A stretch of DNA of 64,000 bases. Source: Halobaculum limi (GTDB lineage Archaea > Halobacteriota > Halobacteria > Halobacteriales > Haloferacaceae). The notes beneath the pieces were generated by a model. That model searched no databases. It saw only the letters and a list, made by a program, of their open reading frames with translations, and had not been told where the DNA came from. The DNA lies in assembly GCF_029490015.1 (NCBI RefSeq), contig NZ_CP120468.1, forward strand, positions 1,240,001-1,304,000, given 5' to 3'. Position numbers and translations under genes: made by a program. Of the stretch, positions 9,162-16,998 are shown in pieces. Position 1 is the stretch's first letter. Each line of letters starts with the position of its first letter.

Positions 9162-10142
9162 TTACCCCTGCCACTCCTCGAACTCGCGGTAGACGCCCTT
9201 CGAGAGGTAGCGCTCGCTGGAGTCACAGAACACCGTGACGACGGTGTCGTGGGGGGCGTCCACGTCGCCGTCGCGAATCTCCTCGGCCACCTCGATGGCC
9301 GCCAGCGAGTTGGCGGCGGCGCTGGAGGCGACCAACTGCCCCTCCTCGCGGGCGAGGCGGGCCATCTCCTCGTGGATGGCGCGGTCGGAGAACGTCTTGA
9401 GGTCGTCCAGTTTCTCCGGGTCGACGAGTTCGTTGGTCGAGACGTCGTGGGTTCCGATGCCCTCGGTCTTGTACTCGCCCTCCTCAGCGTGCCCGCCGAA
9501 CAGGTCCTCGTACGTCGACCCTTCTGGCTGGACGCCGACGATCCGAGCGTCCGAGCCCTGTTCGCGGGCGTAGTCGGCCATCCCCATTAGCGTCCCACCG
9601 GTCCCCATCCCGGCGACGATGGCGCCCACCTCGCCGTCGAGGGCGTCGAACACCTCGGGCGCGGTCGTCGCGTAGTGCGACTCCGCGTTCAGCGGGTTCT
9701 GGAACTGTTGGGGGACGACCGCGTCGTCGAGTTCCGACGCGAGTTCGTGTGCGCGGTCAATAGCGCCGCCCATCCCGTCCTCGCTGGGCGTGTTCACCAC
9801 CTCCGCGCCGAGCGCACGCATCAACTGCTGTTTCTCGACGCTGAATCGCTCGGGCACGACGAACACCGCGTTCACGTTGAGTTGCCCCGCCGCGACAGCG
9901 AAGCCGATGCCCGTGTTGCCCGCCGTCGGTTCGATGACGGTGCCGCCGGGGGAGATGGTTCCATCCTCCAGCATCCGTTCGAGCATGTACTTCCCGATGC
10001 GGTCTTTCACCGACGCGCCGGGGTTGAACGTCTCCAACTTCGCGTACACCGGCACGTCGTCGGGCGAAGCGTGGACGCGGACGAGCGGCGTCTCCCCGAC
10101 CGTCTCCAGCACGGAGTCGAGGGGTTCGCGGTGAGTGGTCAT
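9162..10142 (-). CDS. cysK: Cysteine synthase (PLP-dependent O-acetylserine sulfhydrylase family)
   Basis: A 326-residue fold-type II PLP enzyme. K46 in NPGASVKDRIG is the PLP Schiff-base lysine, TAGNTG (73-78) binds substrate carboxylate, and GMGTGGTLMG is the PLP-phosphate loop. It forms cysteine from an activated serine and sulfide in the cytosol. Cystathionine beta-synthase activity cannot be excluded, but the size without a CBS domain fits cysteine synthase. The ATG at 10142 is chosen because the upstream extension is short and an A/T-rich AAAGATAC lies about 30 nt upstream. Confidence 0.92.
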   Translation of the reverse strand: MTTHREPLDSVLETVGETPLVRVHASPDDVPVYAKLETFNPGASVKDRIGKYMLERMLEDGTISPGGTVIEPTAGNTGIGFAVAAGQLNVNAVFVVPERFSVEKQQLMRALGAEVVNTPSEDGMGGAIDRAHELASELDDAVVPQQFQNPLNAESHYATTAPEVFDALDGEVGAIVAGMGTGGTLMGMADYAREQGSDARIVGVQPEGSTYEDLFGGHAEEGEYKTEGIGTHDVSTNELVDPEKLDDLKTFSDRAIHEEMARLAREEGQLVASSAAANSLAAIEVAEEIRDGDVDAPHDTVVTVFCDSSERYLSKGVYREFEEWQG

Positions 10143-10277
10143 ACGCTGGCAACGATTGCCGAAGAACACGTATCTTTCTATCGTGTGTGAGCGCCGCGGG
10201 CGACGATGCGTCGTCGACGGTCTGCGGACACCAGGCCGTACGGCGGTCCCGGAGCACCGCGGCAGCGAACGACCGGT

Positions 10278-10592
10278 TCAGGCCGCGTCCGACGCGCTAG
10301 AGGTGTCCGTCGTGTCGGACTCGCTCTCGGCGTCGGTGTCGACAGTCGCCTCCTCCAGGTCGACGGCGTCGGTCACGGCGTCGACGTCGATGCCCTCGGC
10401 GTCCGCCAGCGCCTCGACGAGCGCACGCTGTTCGGCTAGTTCGCGTTCGAGCGATTCGACGCGCGTCTCCGTGCTCTCGACGGAGCCTCTCACCGCCTCC
10501 ACCTGCTCACGGACCTCGTTGACCTTCGCGTACAGTTTCTCCGCCATATCGGCGACCGTCTGGAGTTTCTTCGCCGTGCTTCCGAGTCCCAT
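10278..10592 (-). CDS. Coiled-coil protein, DUF5798-like
   Basis: A 104-residue acidic protein. Residues ~8-70 form a long amphipathic helix/coiled coil (KKLQTVADMAEKLYAKVNEV, then a heptad run to EQRALVEALAD), followed by a low-complexity acidic Ser/Thr/Asp tail. The opening MGLGSTAKKLQ matches my recollection of the haloarchaeal DUF5798 family; no biochemical role is known. The ATG at 10592 is chosen over a longer, basic upstream extension. Divergent from the lipoprotein gene. Confidence 0.75.
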   Translation of the reverse strand: MGLGSTAKKLQTVADMAEKLYAKVNEVREQVEAVRGSVESTETRVESLERELAEQRALVEALADAEGIDVDAVTDAVDLEEATVDTDAESESDTTDTSSASDAA

Positions 10593-10681
10593 ATCGAGCC
10601 ACAGTCGCTCGCGGTTCCTGTGCGTTGCGGTCCGGCGTGCGTTGCCCGGGGATTTACCCGTCCGCTCGCGTACCGCAGGCC

Positions 10682-11134
10682 GTGTTCCGACGTTCCCTCC
10701 TCGCGGCCGCGACGGCGACGCTCGCTGGCTGCGGTCTTGCTCCATCCCCGCCCTCCACCGACGGATTCCCCGAAACGCTGCCGAACGCCTTCTTCGCGTT
10801 CGCGTGGGACGACGCCGCCTCCGCTTACGAGGTATCGTTCGTCCGCGGCAACCGCCTCACCGCCGCCAACACCGGCGCGCTCGCAGTCCTCGTCACGACC
10901 GACGAGACGGAGTCGACGACGCCGTGGGTCGGGGAGAACCCCCGCAGCGACGACTCCGACGCTCGGTCCCCGAAAGCGTCGCTGCCGCTGGTCCCCGAGG
11001 CGACGATTCGCGTCCCCGTCGAGCGACGCGGCGACGTGCGCGTTATCTGGACCGCCGCCGACGGCAGTCGAAGCCGCGTCGTCGGGATGTGGCCGCGTGC
11101 AGAACAGCCAGGTGTGGCGACGGAGGAGGCGTGA
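10682..11134 (+). CDS. Small secreted lipoprotein of unknown function
   Basis: Starting from the GTG at 10682, the 150-residue product begins MFRRSLLAAATATLAGC, an n-region with arginines, a short hydrophobic core and a lipobox (LAGC, C17). It should therefore be lipid-anchored outside the cell. The mature part is a small beta-rich domain with no motif I recognise. It overlaps the next Tat-substrate gene by four bases (GTGA), so the two secreted proteins are made together. An in-frame start further upstream would bury the signal peptide and is unlikely. Confidence 0.7.
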   Translation: MFRRSLLAAATATLAGCGLAPSPPSTDGFPETLPNAFFAFAWDDAASAYEVSFVRGNRLTAANTGALAVLVTTDETESTTPWVGENPRSDDSDARSPKASLPLVPEATIRVPVERRGDVRVIWTAADGSRSRVVGMWPRAEQPGVATEEA

Positions 11135-12099
11135 ACCGCCGCCAGTTCCTCGCGGGCGTCGGCGCGGCCGCCGCGACCGTAGCAGGCTACGGCGGCGTCC
11201 GGGCCGCCGACGTTCGACCGTACAACCCCGACCTGCCGAGCGAGCGTCTCGGGTCTGAGCCGACGCCGCGCGACCGCGTCCTCGCGGCGACGCGCCACCT
11301 GTTCGCGGTCGACCACCGCGCACTCACCCGCGTTCGCGTCCTCGACGACTGGACCGGCGACGCGCCGTATCGGCTGACGCGCCACCGCGAGCGACACGAA
11401 CACTCGCGGCGACGGCACGCACACGCGTTGACGACGTTCGGGAACGGGATGGTGCTCGTGGACCGCGACCGCGACGGCGTCGACCCGCGGGTGGCTTCCC
11501 CGTACGCGAGTATCGACGCGGTGTTGCACTTCTCGGACGCGGTGACCGCCGACCCGGAGACGCTCCCCGAGCGATTCGTCTTCCACGTCGGCGACGGCGC
11601 GATTCGCGTCGACCGCGACGCCCCGCCCCAGTCAGTCGGGGAACCGATCCGCGTGAACAGCGAGGGCTACTCGGGAGCAGTGCCCGTCCGCGAGTTCCCG
11701 CGGCCGATGCTCGGAGAGCCGATCCGTCCGCACCGCGCCGCGTGGACCGTCCACGAGCGAACGGCCGACACCCTGACGCTGGAACTCTCGGGCCCCGACG
11801 CGTACGCCCAAGTGGCTCCGCTGTACTCCCCTGCCGGAATCACGATCCGCGAGGGGTCGCGCGTTCGCGCGACGGTGCATCGTGAGACGGGCCGACTCCG
11901 CCGCGTCGTCGACCGCCGCGACATCGACGTCGACGTTGGTGTCGAGCGGCGAGACGTGCGTCGCGTGGTGATGCGCCGGGAGACGACGTTCGACCAGTAC
12001 GGTCGCGCGACTGCGCCGCCACCGACCGGCGAGTTGGGGTCGTCGCTGGGCCCGACCGACCGTCTCGCCGCCCTCGCGAACGACCTCTCGACGTACTGA
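11131..12099 (+). CDS. Tat-exported protein of unknown function
   Basis: A 322-residue product from GTG 11131. The N-terminus MNRRQFLAGVGAAAATVAGYGGVRA is a classical twin-arginine signal (RRQFL) ending in an Ala-rich cleavage region. The mature protein is beta-rich and rich in Arg/Asp without an enzyme motif that I recognise. It is the second gene of a tight pair with the lipoprotein, overlapping by four bases, which suggests the two act together at the cell surface. Confidence 0.75.
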   Translation: MNRRQFLAGVGAAAATVAGYGGVRAADVRPYNPDLPSERLGSEPTPRDRVLAATRHLFAVDHRALTRVRVLDDWTGDAPYRLTRHRERHEHSRRRHAHALTTFGNGMVLVDRDRDGVDPRVASPYASIDAVLHFSDAVTADPETLPERFVFHVGDGAIRVDRDAPPQSVGEPIRVNSEGYSGAVPVREFPRPMLGEPIRPHRAAWTVHERTADTLTLELSGPDAYAQVAPLYSPAGITIREGSRVRATVHRETGRLRRVVDRRDIDVDVGVERRDVRRVVMRRETTFDQYGRATAPPPTGELGSSLGPTDRLAALANDLSTY

Positions 12100-12146
12100 C
12101 GCGCTCGGAAGGGCTTAAGTGACAGCCGGCGAAGCAGTCGCCAACG

Positions 12147-12509
12147 ATGGCGTCCGACACCGCTCCGGTGACCGACCTGGCGAACAAGCCCGTGTTCACG
12201 GCCGATGGCTGGCGCGTCGGCCACGTCGTGGACGTCATACTCGACCTCGACACCGGCGCCCCCGTCGCCCTCGCCATCGAGGACGTAGAGACACAGACTG
12301 TCGGCGGCCTGCCTGCGGATGCGTCGGGTGTGCGCGTCCCCTACCGACTGATCCGCGGCGTCGGCGACGTCGTCGTCCTCGCGGCGTCCGCGCGAGAGGC
12401 CGCGTTCCCGCTTCCAGGGTCGCGCGACGCGGCATCGGCGGCCGACCGTGCCGGCGGTCGACGCGACGAGGACACGACGGGCGACGACGCCAACGATCCC
12501 ATCGTCTGA
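12147..12509 (+). CDS. PRC-barrel domain protein
   Basis: A 120-residue protein. The first ~85 residues form a PRC-barrel: LANKPVFTADGWRVGHVVDVILDLDTG ... VRVPYRLIRGVGDVVVL. A disordered acidic tail follows. In archaea such domains include CdpA/CdpB proteins of cell division and RNA-associated proteins. This single-barrel version could resemble CdpB, but the sequence alone cannot say so. A TATA-like GGCTTAAG lies about 28 nt before the ATG. Confidence 0.85.
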   Translation: MASDTAPVTDLANKPVFTADGWRVGHVVDVILDLDTGAPVALAIEDVETQTVGGLPADASGVRVPYRLIRGVGDVVVLAASAREAAFPLPGSRDAASAADRAGGRRDEDTTGDDANDPIV

Positions 12510-12600
12510 GACGAGTTCGACCCGGGCGGCCCCTTGCGACTGCGGCTCGGACGTGACAGCGAGCGGCGGGCTTTTGCACCTCCCGACCCACTCCCGACCA

Positions 12601-13422
12601 ATGAGTGCCAGCGACGCCCCGCGGTTTCTCCTGACGAACGACGACGGCATCGACAGCCCCGGCTTTCGCGCCCTCTACGACGCGCTCTCGGAACTGGGCG
12701 AGGTCGTCGCGGTCGCCCCCGCCGACGACCAGTCGGCGGTGGGTCGCAAACTCTCCGGACGCGTCGAGGTGCGCGAACACGAGTTGGGCTACGCCATCGT
12801 CGGGACGCCCGCCGACTGCGCCATCGCCGGCCTCGAATCGCTGTGTCCCGACGTGGACATGGTCGTCGCTGGCTGCAACAAGGGCGCGAACATCGGCGCG
12901 TACGTCCTTGGGCGCTCGGGCACCGTCTCGGCCGCCGTCGAGGCCGCCTTCTTCGGCGTGCCCGCGATGGCCGTCTCGCTGTACGTGCCCGGCGGGAGCG
13001 GCGACGACTGGCGCAGCAAGGCGAGCGACCCCGAGGACTACCACCAAGCGGCGGCGGCCGCACAGTATCTCGCCGCCAACGCCGAGGACGCCGGCGTGTT
13101 CGAGGAGGCAGACTACCTCAACGTGAACGCGCCGTGGAGCGAGCGCGACGCCCCGACTCGGATGGAGGTGACGCGCCCCTCGACGATGTACGATATGACT
13201 GCCCAACGCGACGGCGACCACGTGAACCTCATCGACCGGACGTGGGATCGGATGCTGGAGGGCGACATCCCCGACCCCGTCGGCACCGACCGCCGTGCGG
13301 TCGTTGAGGGTCGCGTGTCGGTGTCGCCGCTGACTGCGCCCCACACCACTCGGCACCACGAGTCGCTGGACGACCTCGCGGCGGCGTACGACCCCGAGTC
13401 GGTCACACCCGTCGAGGAGTGA
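12601..13422 (+). CDS. surE: 5'/3'-nucleotidase SurE
   Basis: A 273-residue SurE-family phosphatase that dephosphorylates nucleoside monophosphates. The metal-binding site is visible: D14 and D15 in LLTNDDGID, S45 in ADDQSAVG, and N93 in AGCNKGANIG. The APHTTRHH segment near the C-terminus belongs to the substrate region. The cysteine in AGCN replaces the usual Ser of the SGxNxGxN motif, a mild variation. The ATG at 12601 is chosen because the metal-binding NDDG must lie close to the N-terminus; the longer frame upstream overlaps the PRC-barrel gene. Confidence 0.93.
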   Translation: MSASDAPRFLLTNDDGIDSPGFRALYDALSELGEVVAVAPADDQSAVGRKLSGRVEVREHELGYAIVGTPADCAIAGLESLCPDVDMVVAGCNKGANIGAYVLGRSGTVSAAVEAAFFGVPAMAVSLYVPGGSGDDWRSKASDPEDYHQAAAAAQYLAANAEDAGVFEEADYLNVNAPWSERDAPTRMEVTRPSTMYDMTAQRDGDHVNLIDRTWDRMLEGDIPDPVGTDRRAVVEGRVSVSPLTAPHTTRHHESLDDLAAAYDPESVTPVEE

Positions 13423-13490
13423 CGCGCGACCGGTCGACGGATGCAGACGTGTTCGACTGACGGCGGCAGCGCTCGTGGACGATATACACG

Positions 13491-13498
13491 TTTATACT
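13491..13498 (+). promoter_or_regulatory. TATA box of the 38-residue membrane protein gene
   Basis: TTTATACT centred about 27 nt before the ATG at 13521, which is strong support that this very short reading frame is a real gene. Confidence 0.55.
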
Positions 13499-13520
13499 CC
13501 GGTCGGTCCCAGCGTCGTGT

Positions 13521-13637
13521 ATGAACGCGCTCCCGCTTGCCTCCGAGGCAACGATTCCAACGACGCTGTCGGCGTCGGTCGTGTTGATTGCGAGTCTGCT
13601 CGTCGTCGTTGGCTGGCTGGTGTACCTCTACCGCTGA
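13521..13637 (+). CDS. 38-residue single-pass membrane protein
   Basis: A very short frame: MNALPLASEATIPTTLSASV, then a ~20-residue hydrophobic helix (VVLIASLLVVVGWLVYLYR end) closing with Tyr/Arg at the membrane interface. The composition is unlike the surrounding shadow frames, and a good TATA box sits at the leaderless distance. The predicted topology is a short outside N-terminus, one helix and a positive inside end. Function is unknown; such small membrane proteins often act as subunits or regulators of larger membrane complexes. Confidence 0.65.
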   Translation: MNALPLASEATIPTTLSASVVLIASLLVVVGWLVYLYR

Positions 13638-13676
13638 GGGTCAGCCACCGTCTCTGACGGACTCGGGGCCTCCGCG

Positions 13677-14393
13677 TCAGTCGTCGCGGTCGGCGGTCGT
13701 GGGGTCGTCCGGGCGCTCGACCTGATTGCGGAACCACGTCGCCGCTTCCTCGACGAGCGTCTCGTCGGTGCTGGTGAACTTCACGCGGACGTTCTCTCCG
13801 GGATACGAACCGACGGCGACGTCGTAGCGCTGTTGGACCTCGTCCAGCCGATCCAACAGCCGTGACTCCGGTTCAGGCGTCTCGACGGTCACGGTGTACG
13901 GCTGTGCTCCCGCGAACTCCTCGGCGACGGCGTCGAACATCGCCTGCATCTCTGTCGGGACACCCGGGAACACGTAGATGGAGTCGATCACACATCCCGG
14001 CGCGACCCCTTTCTCGTTATGGATGACGCGGGCGCCGTCGGGGATGTGCGTCGTCCCCTCGGTGAGATCCGCTGCCGCGTAGCCGCCGTGTTCGGTGAGG
14101 TACGCCAGCGCCTCGTCGTTGGCCGCGAGGTCGACGCCGACGGCGGCGGCGACGCCGTCCATCGTCACGTCGTCGTGGGTGGGGCCGACGCCGCCGGTGA
14201 CGAGGACGGCGTCGTACGTGTCGCGATACTCGCGGACGACGCTCGCGATGTCGTCGACGCGGTCGGGGACGGTCGTCACTCGCTCCACGCGGACGCCGCG
14301 ACTCGTCAACTGTTCTGCGAGCCACGAGGCGTTCGTGTTCACCGTGTCGCCCGCGAGGAGTTCGTCGCCGACGGTCACGAGTGCGACCTGCAT
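13677..14393 (-). CDS. CinA N-terminal / MoaB-like domain protein
   Basis: A 238-residue protein of the CinA/MoeA-MogA (MoCF) superfamily. The N-terminus VALVTVGDELLAGDTVNTNASWLAEQL and the glycine-rich VTGGVGPTHDDVTMDG are the two hallmark motifs; PGVPTEMQAMFD is also typical. It lacks the C-terminal deamidase domain of bacterial CinA. In bacteria the domain is a pyrophosphatase acting on ADP-ribose or FAD; the archaeal role is unknown. The ATG at 14393 has CTTAAG about 28 nt upstream, so the start is leaderless. A longer start at 14435 would overlap that element. Confidence 0.88.
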   Translation of the reverse strand: MQVALVTVGDELLAGDTVNTNASWLAEQLTSRGVRVERVTTVPDRVDDIASVVREYRDTYDAVLVTGGVGPTHDDVTMDGVAAAVGVDLAANDEALAYLTEHGGYAAADLTEGTTHIPDGARVIHNEKGVAPGCVIDSIYVFPGVPTEMQAMFDAVAEEFAGAQPYTVTVETPEPESRLLDRLDEVQQRYDVAVGSYPGENVRVKFTSTDETLVEEAATWFRNQVERPDDPTTADRDD

Positions 14394-14480
14394 AGCGGTG
14401 ATGAAGGTGGCTCGGCGGCTTAAGTCCCGTGGCACCGGCGATGCGACGGCCGCGAGCGCACCGTCGACGACCGTCTCGGC

Positions 14481-15755
14481 TTATCGGTCGGCGGCCGCCT
14501 CTTCGACGACGTCGGCGTCGGCAGGCGAGCGTGCGTCGAACTCCGCCACTAGTTCGTCCACGCGTCCGGGGTCGTCTGCCCCAACCAACGGCGTCTCGGC
14601 GGTTCGCCCCTCCTCGTCGACGCCCAGCCTCTCGCACACGCGGTCGGCGACGGCTTCTGCCATTACGCGATGCGTGGTTAGTTTCCCGCCGACGATCGAA
14701 TAGAATCCCGCGACGCCGTCTTCCTCGTGGTCTAACAGAGTGAACTCCCGCGAAATGCCGCGCGCGTCTCCGGTTCCGGCCTCGTCGTCGGTCTCGGCTA
14801 CCCGCCGCGCCTCGTCGGGGGCAAACAGCGGCCTGACGCCCCAGTAATCGTCGAGAACCTCCGCGTCCGCAAACCCTGGGACCATCTGGGCACACTCGTC
14901 GATCACACGTCGGATATCCGCGTCGTCACGGTCGTACTCGTCGGGGTCGTCGACGACGACGCTCGTCGTCCCGAGGACGGTCCGCCCGCCGTGCGGCACC
15001 GCGATGTCGCCGTCCGACGGCGACCGTGCGCGGTTGAGCACCGGCCCGACCCCGGCGTAGTCGACGCCCACCATCACCCCCATCGTGGGCTGCATCGGCA
15101 CGTCGACGCCCGCGAGCGCCGCACAGCCTTCCGCCCACGCGCCTGCTGCGTTGACCACGACGTCGGCGTCGACGTGCTCACCGCCGACCGTCGCGCCGGC
15201 GATTGCCCCGTCTTCGACGCGGAGGTCAGTCACCGGCGCGTGGGTCCGGATGCACGCGCCACGCTCGCGGGCGTCGCCAGCGAGCGCGGCGACCAGCCGC
15301 GAGGGGTAGACGACGCCGTCGGGGACGCGCAGTACGCGTGACACCGACTCCGAGAGTCCCGGCACCGCTTCGCGGGCCGCCTCGAGGGACAGTTCCTCGA
15401 CTTCGATTCCGACCTCGCGGCAGGCGTCGCGCTTCGCGTCGAAGTAGTCGTCGTCGTCGGCTTCGAGCGAGACGAACAAGCCGCCGGTGTCGGCGATACA
15501 CGCGCCGGCGATGTCGCGCAGGGTCTGGTTCTCCGCGATGCACTCTGCGGCCCCCGTCGGGTCCGACTCGGCGTAGCGCGCGCCCGAGTGGAGCACGCCG
15601 TGTGAGCGGCCGGTGGCCCCGGCCGAGAGGCCGCCACGCTCGGCGAGGGTGACAGCCACCCCCCGCATTGCCAGGTCGCGCGCGACGCCCGCGCCGGTCG
15701 CGCCGCCGCCGATAACCAGTACGTCTGGGTCGCGGCCGTCGTCAGTTTGGGTCAC
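14481..15755 (-). CDS. GlpA-like FAD-dependent glycerol-3-phosphate dehydrogenase, short form
   Basis: A 424-residue flavoprotein from GTG 15755. DVLVIGGGATGAGVARDLAMRG is the Rossmann FAD site. GLSAGATGRSHGVLHSGARY, NAAGAWAEGCAALAGVDVPM and FYSIVGGKLTTHRVMAEAVAD match glycerol-3-phosphate dehydrogenases. Unlike the GlpA at 20104 it stops soon after the FAD domain and lacks the C-terminal Cys-rich (CQC ... CxxxxC) domain. It lies downstream of glpK and glpX on the same strand after a 160-bp gap. It could be a second G3P dehydrogenase or act on a related hydroxy acid phosphate. Confidence 0.85.
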   Translation of the reverse strand: MTQTDDGRDPDVLVIGGGATGAGVARDLAMRGVAVTLAERGGLSAGATGRSHGVLHSGARYAESDPTGAAECIAENQTLRDIAGACIADTGGLFVSLEADDDDYFDAKRDACREVGIEVEELSLEAAREAVPGLSESVSRVLRVPDGVVYPSRLVAALAGDARERGACIRTHAPVTDLRVEDGAIAGATVGGEHVDADVVVNAAGAWAEGCAALAGVDVPMQPTMGVMVGVDYAGVGPVLNRARSPSDGDIAVPHGGRTVLGTTSVVVDDPDEYDRDDADIRRVIDECAQMVPGFADAEVLDDYWGVRPLFAPDEARRVAETDDEAGTGDARGISREFTLLDHEEDGVAGFYSIVGGKLTTHRVMAEAVADRVCERLGVDEEGRTAETPLVGADDPGRVDELVAEFDARSPADADVVEEAAADR

Positions 15756-15915
15756 ACAGACGTTACGAGTGGGACGTGTTGAGACTGTCGCCCGGTGTCG
15801 TCGGCGCTGCCGTGAGTGGTGTCGTAATCGGCACCACCGCCGCGAACCTCGCGTGCGGCCGCTCGACAGAACGGCGATGCAAAAAACTGGACAGGGCCGA
15901 CCGACTGGCCGGTGT

Positions 15916-16992
15916 TCAGAGGTAGCCCGCGTTGGGCAACACGCCGAGTAGCGCGAGGATAGCCACGACCAGCATCGCGATGGCGATGGCCATCGCGGGC
16001 GGGTCGACGTGGGTGCCTGAGTGGGCGTACAGCAGGCGTTGGGTGACTTCACCCAGCAGTCCGCTGATCACGCCGAACGCGCCCGCTGCGAGCAGCGCGA
16101 CGACGCTCCCGGCGACCGGGTCGACGACGACCGCTCCGACGGCACCGATGAGCGTGATGTGGTGCGTGACGGGTATCTTCTCGACGCCCAACTCCAAGAA
16201 CAGGAGGCTGATGGCCGAGATGGCGTAGCCGAGGAAGATGCTCCCCGTCTGAATCCAGATGTAGCCGCCGAGAATGCCGCCGACGAGACCGATGGTGGCG
16301 ACGCCGGCCCACTTGTACTGGTGAGGGAGCCACGGCTCCGTGGCGAGGCGACCGGCGTGTTCTTCGGCGACCGCACCGCCGTCGGGGACCGAACGCGGTT
16401 CCTCACGCTCGAACGGCGACATATCGAGCAGGCTCGATCCGGCCGCCTTCCCGACGAGTGGGTAGCCGAACACGACGCGAGCGATCAACGCCGTCAGTAC
16501 GACCGACAGCGCGATGGTGTCGGTCGGCGTCCCGACGGCCGCGCCGACCTGATTGATCAACATACCGAGCAGACCGAACACCGCGCCGACCGCGAGGATG
16601 TCCGGCTTGGTGCCGAACGCGTAGAGGATGTTCTTCCCGAAGTGGTAGTCCCAGCCCTCGGGTTCCATCTCTGGATACTTTTTCCCGGCATACGCCGAGG
16701 CGGCGACGCCGCCGGCGAACGCGATGTGCGGGCCAGTGACGGCGCCGAAGCCGATGACGCCGGTGACGCCGGCGGCGAGTTCGCCGCCGTTGATGCCGGG
16801 GAGCGTCCCGATCTCACGCTGGAGGATCGCGAGCCCCTCACCGAGGAAGACGACGAACCCGGTGAAGATGAACGCTGGGAGTGCGCCGATCGCCGCACCG
16901 AACGCGCCGCCCGCCAGCGCCGTGATCAACAGGAGGAGGAACGGTTCCCACTCCATCCCGATGAGCGGTACTTGGATGAACAGTTCCTGCAT
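15916..16992 (-). CDS. glpX: Putative glycerol facilitator GlpX (multi-pass membrane protein)
   Basis: A 358-residue membrane protein with about ten hydrophobic helices. Motifs shared with the paralogue at 24566 include GGAFGAA, GPHIAFAGG, KPDILAVGAVFG, ARVVFGYPLVG, LLDMSPFER, EPWLPHQYKW, IPVTHHI and YAHSGTHVDPPA. It follows glpK by six bases, so it belongs to the glycerol operon. In Haloferax volcanii the gene after glpK was named glpX and proposed to be the glycerol facilitator; the name there is unrelated to the bacterial GlpX fructose bisphosphatase. It has no NPA motifs, so it is not an aquaporin-type channel. The transport role is inferred from context. Confidence 0.8.
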   Translation of the reverse strand: MQELFIQVPLIGMEWEPFLLLLITALAGGAFGAAIGALPAFIFTGFVVFLGEGLAILQREIGTLPGINGGELAAGVTGVIGFGAVTGPHIAFAGGVAASAYAGKKYPEMEPEGWDYHFGKNILYAFGTKPDILAVGAVFGLLGMLINQVGAAVGTPTDTIALSVVLTALIARVVFGYPLVGKAAGSSLLDMSPFEREEPRSVPDGGAVAEEHAGRLATEPWLPHQYKWAGVATIGLVGGILGGYIWIQTGSIFLGYAISAISLLFLELGVEKIPVTHHITLIGAVGAVVVDPVAGSVVALLAAGAFGVISGLLGEVTQRLLYAHSGTHVDPPAMAIAIAMLVVAILALLGVLPNAGYL

Positions 16993-16998
16993 ACACTT

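Noticed and set aside
15916-16992. GlpX as a class II fructose-1,6-bisphosphatase
   Set aside because: The bacterial enzyme with that name is soluble. This protein has about ten membrane helices and none of the phosphatase motifs; only the name is shared.
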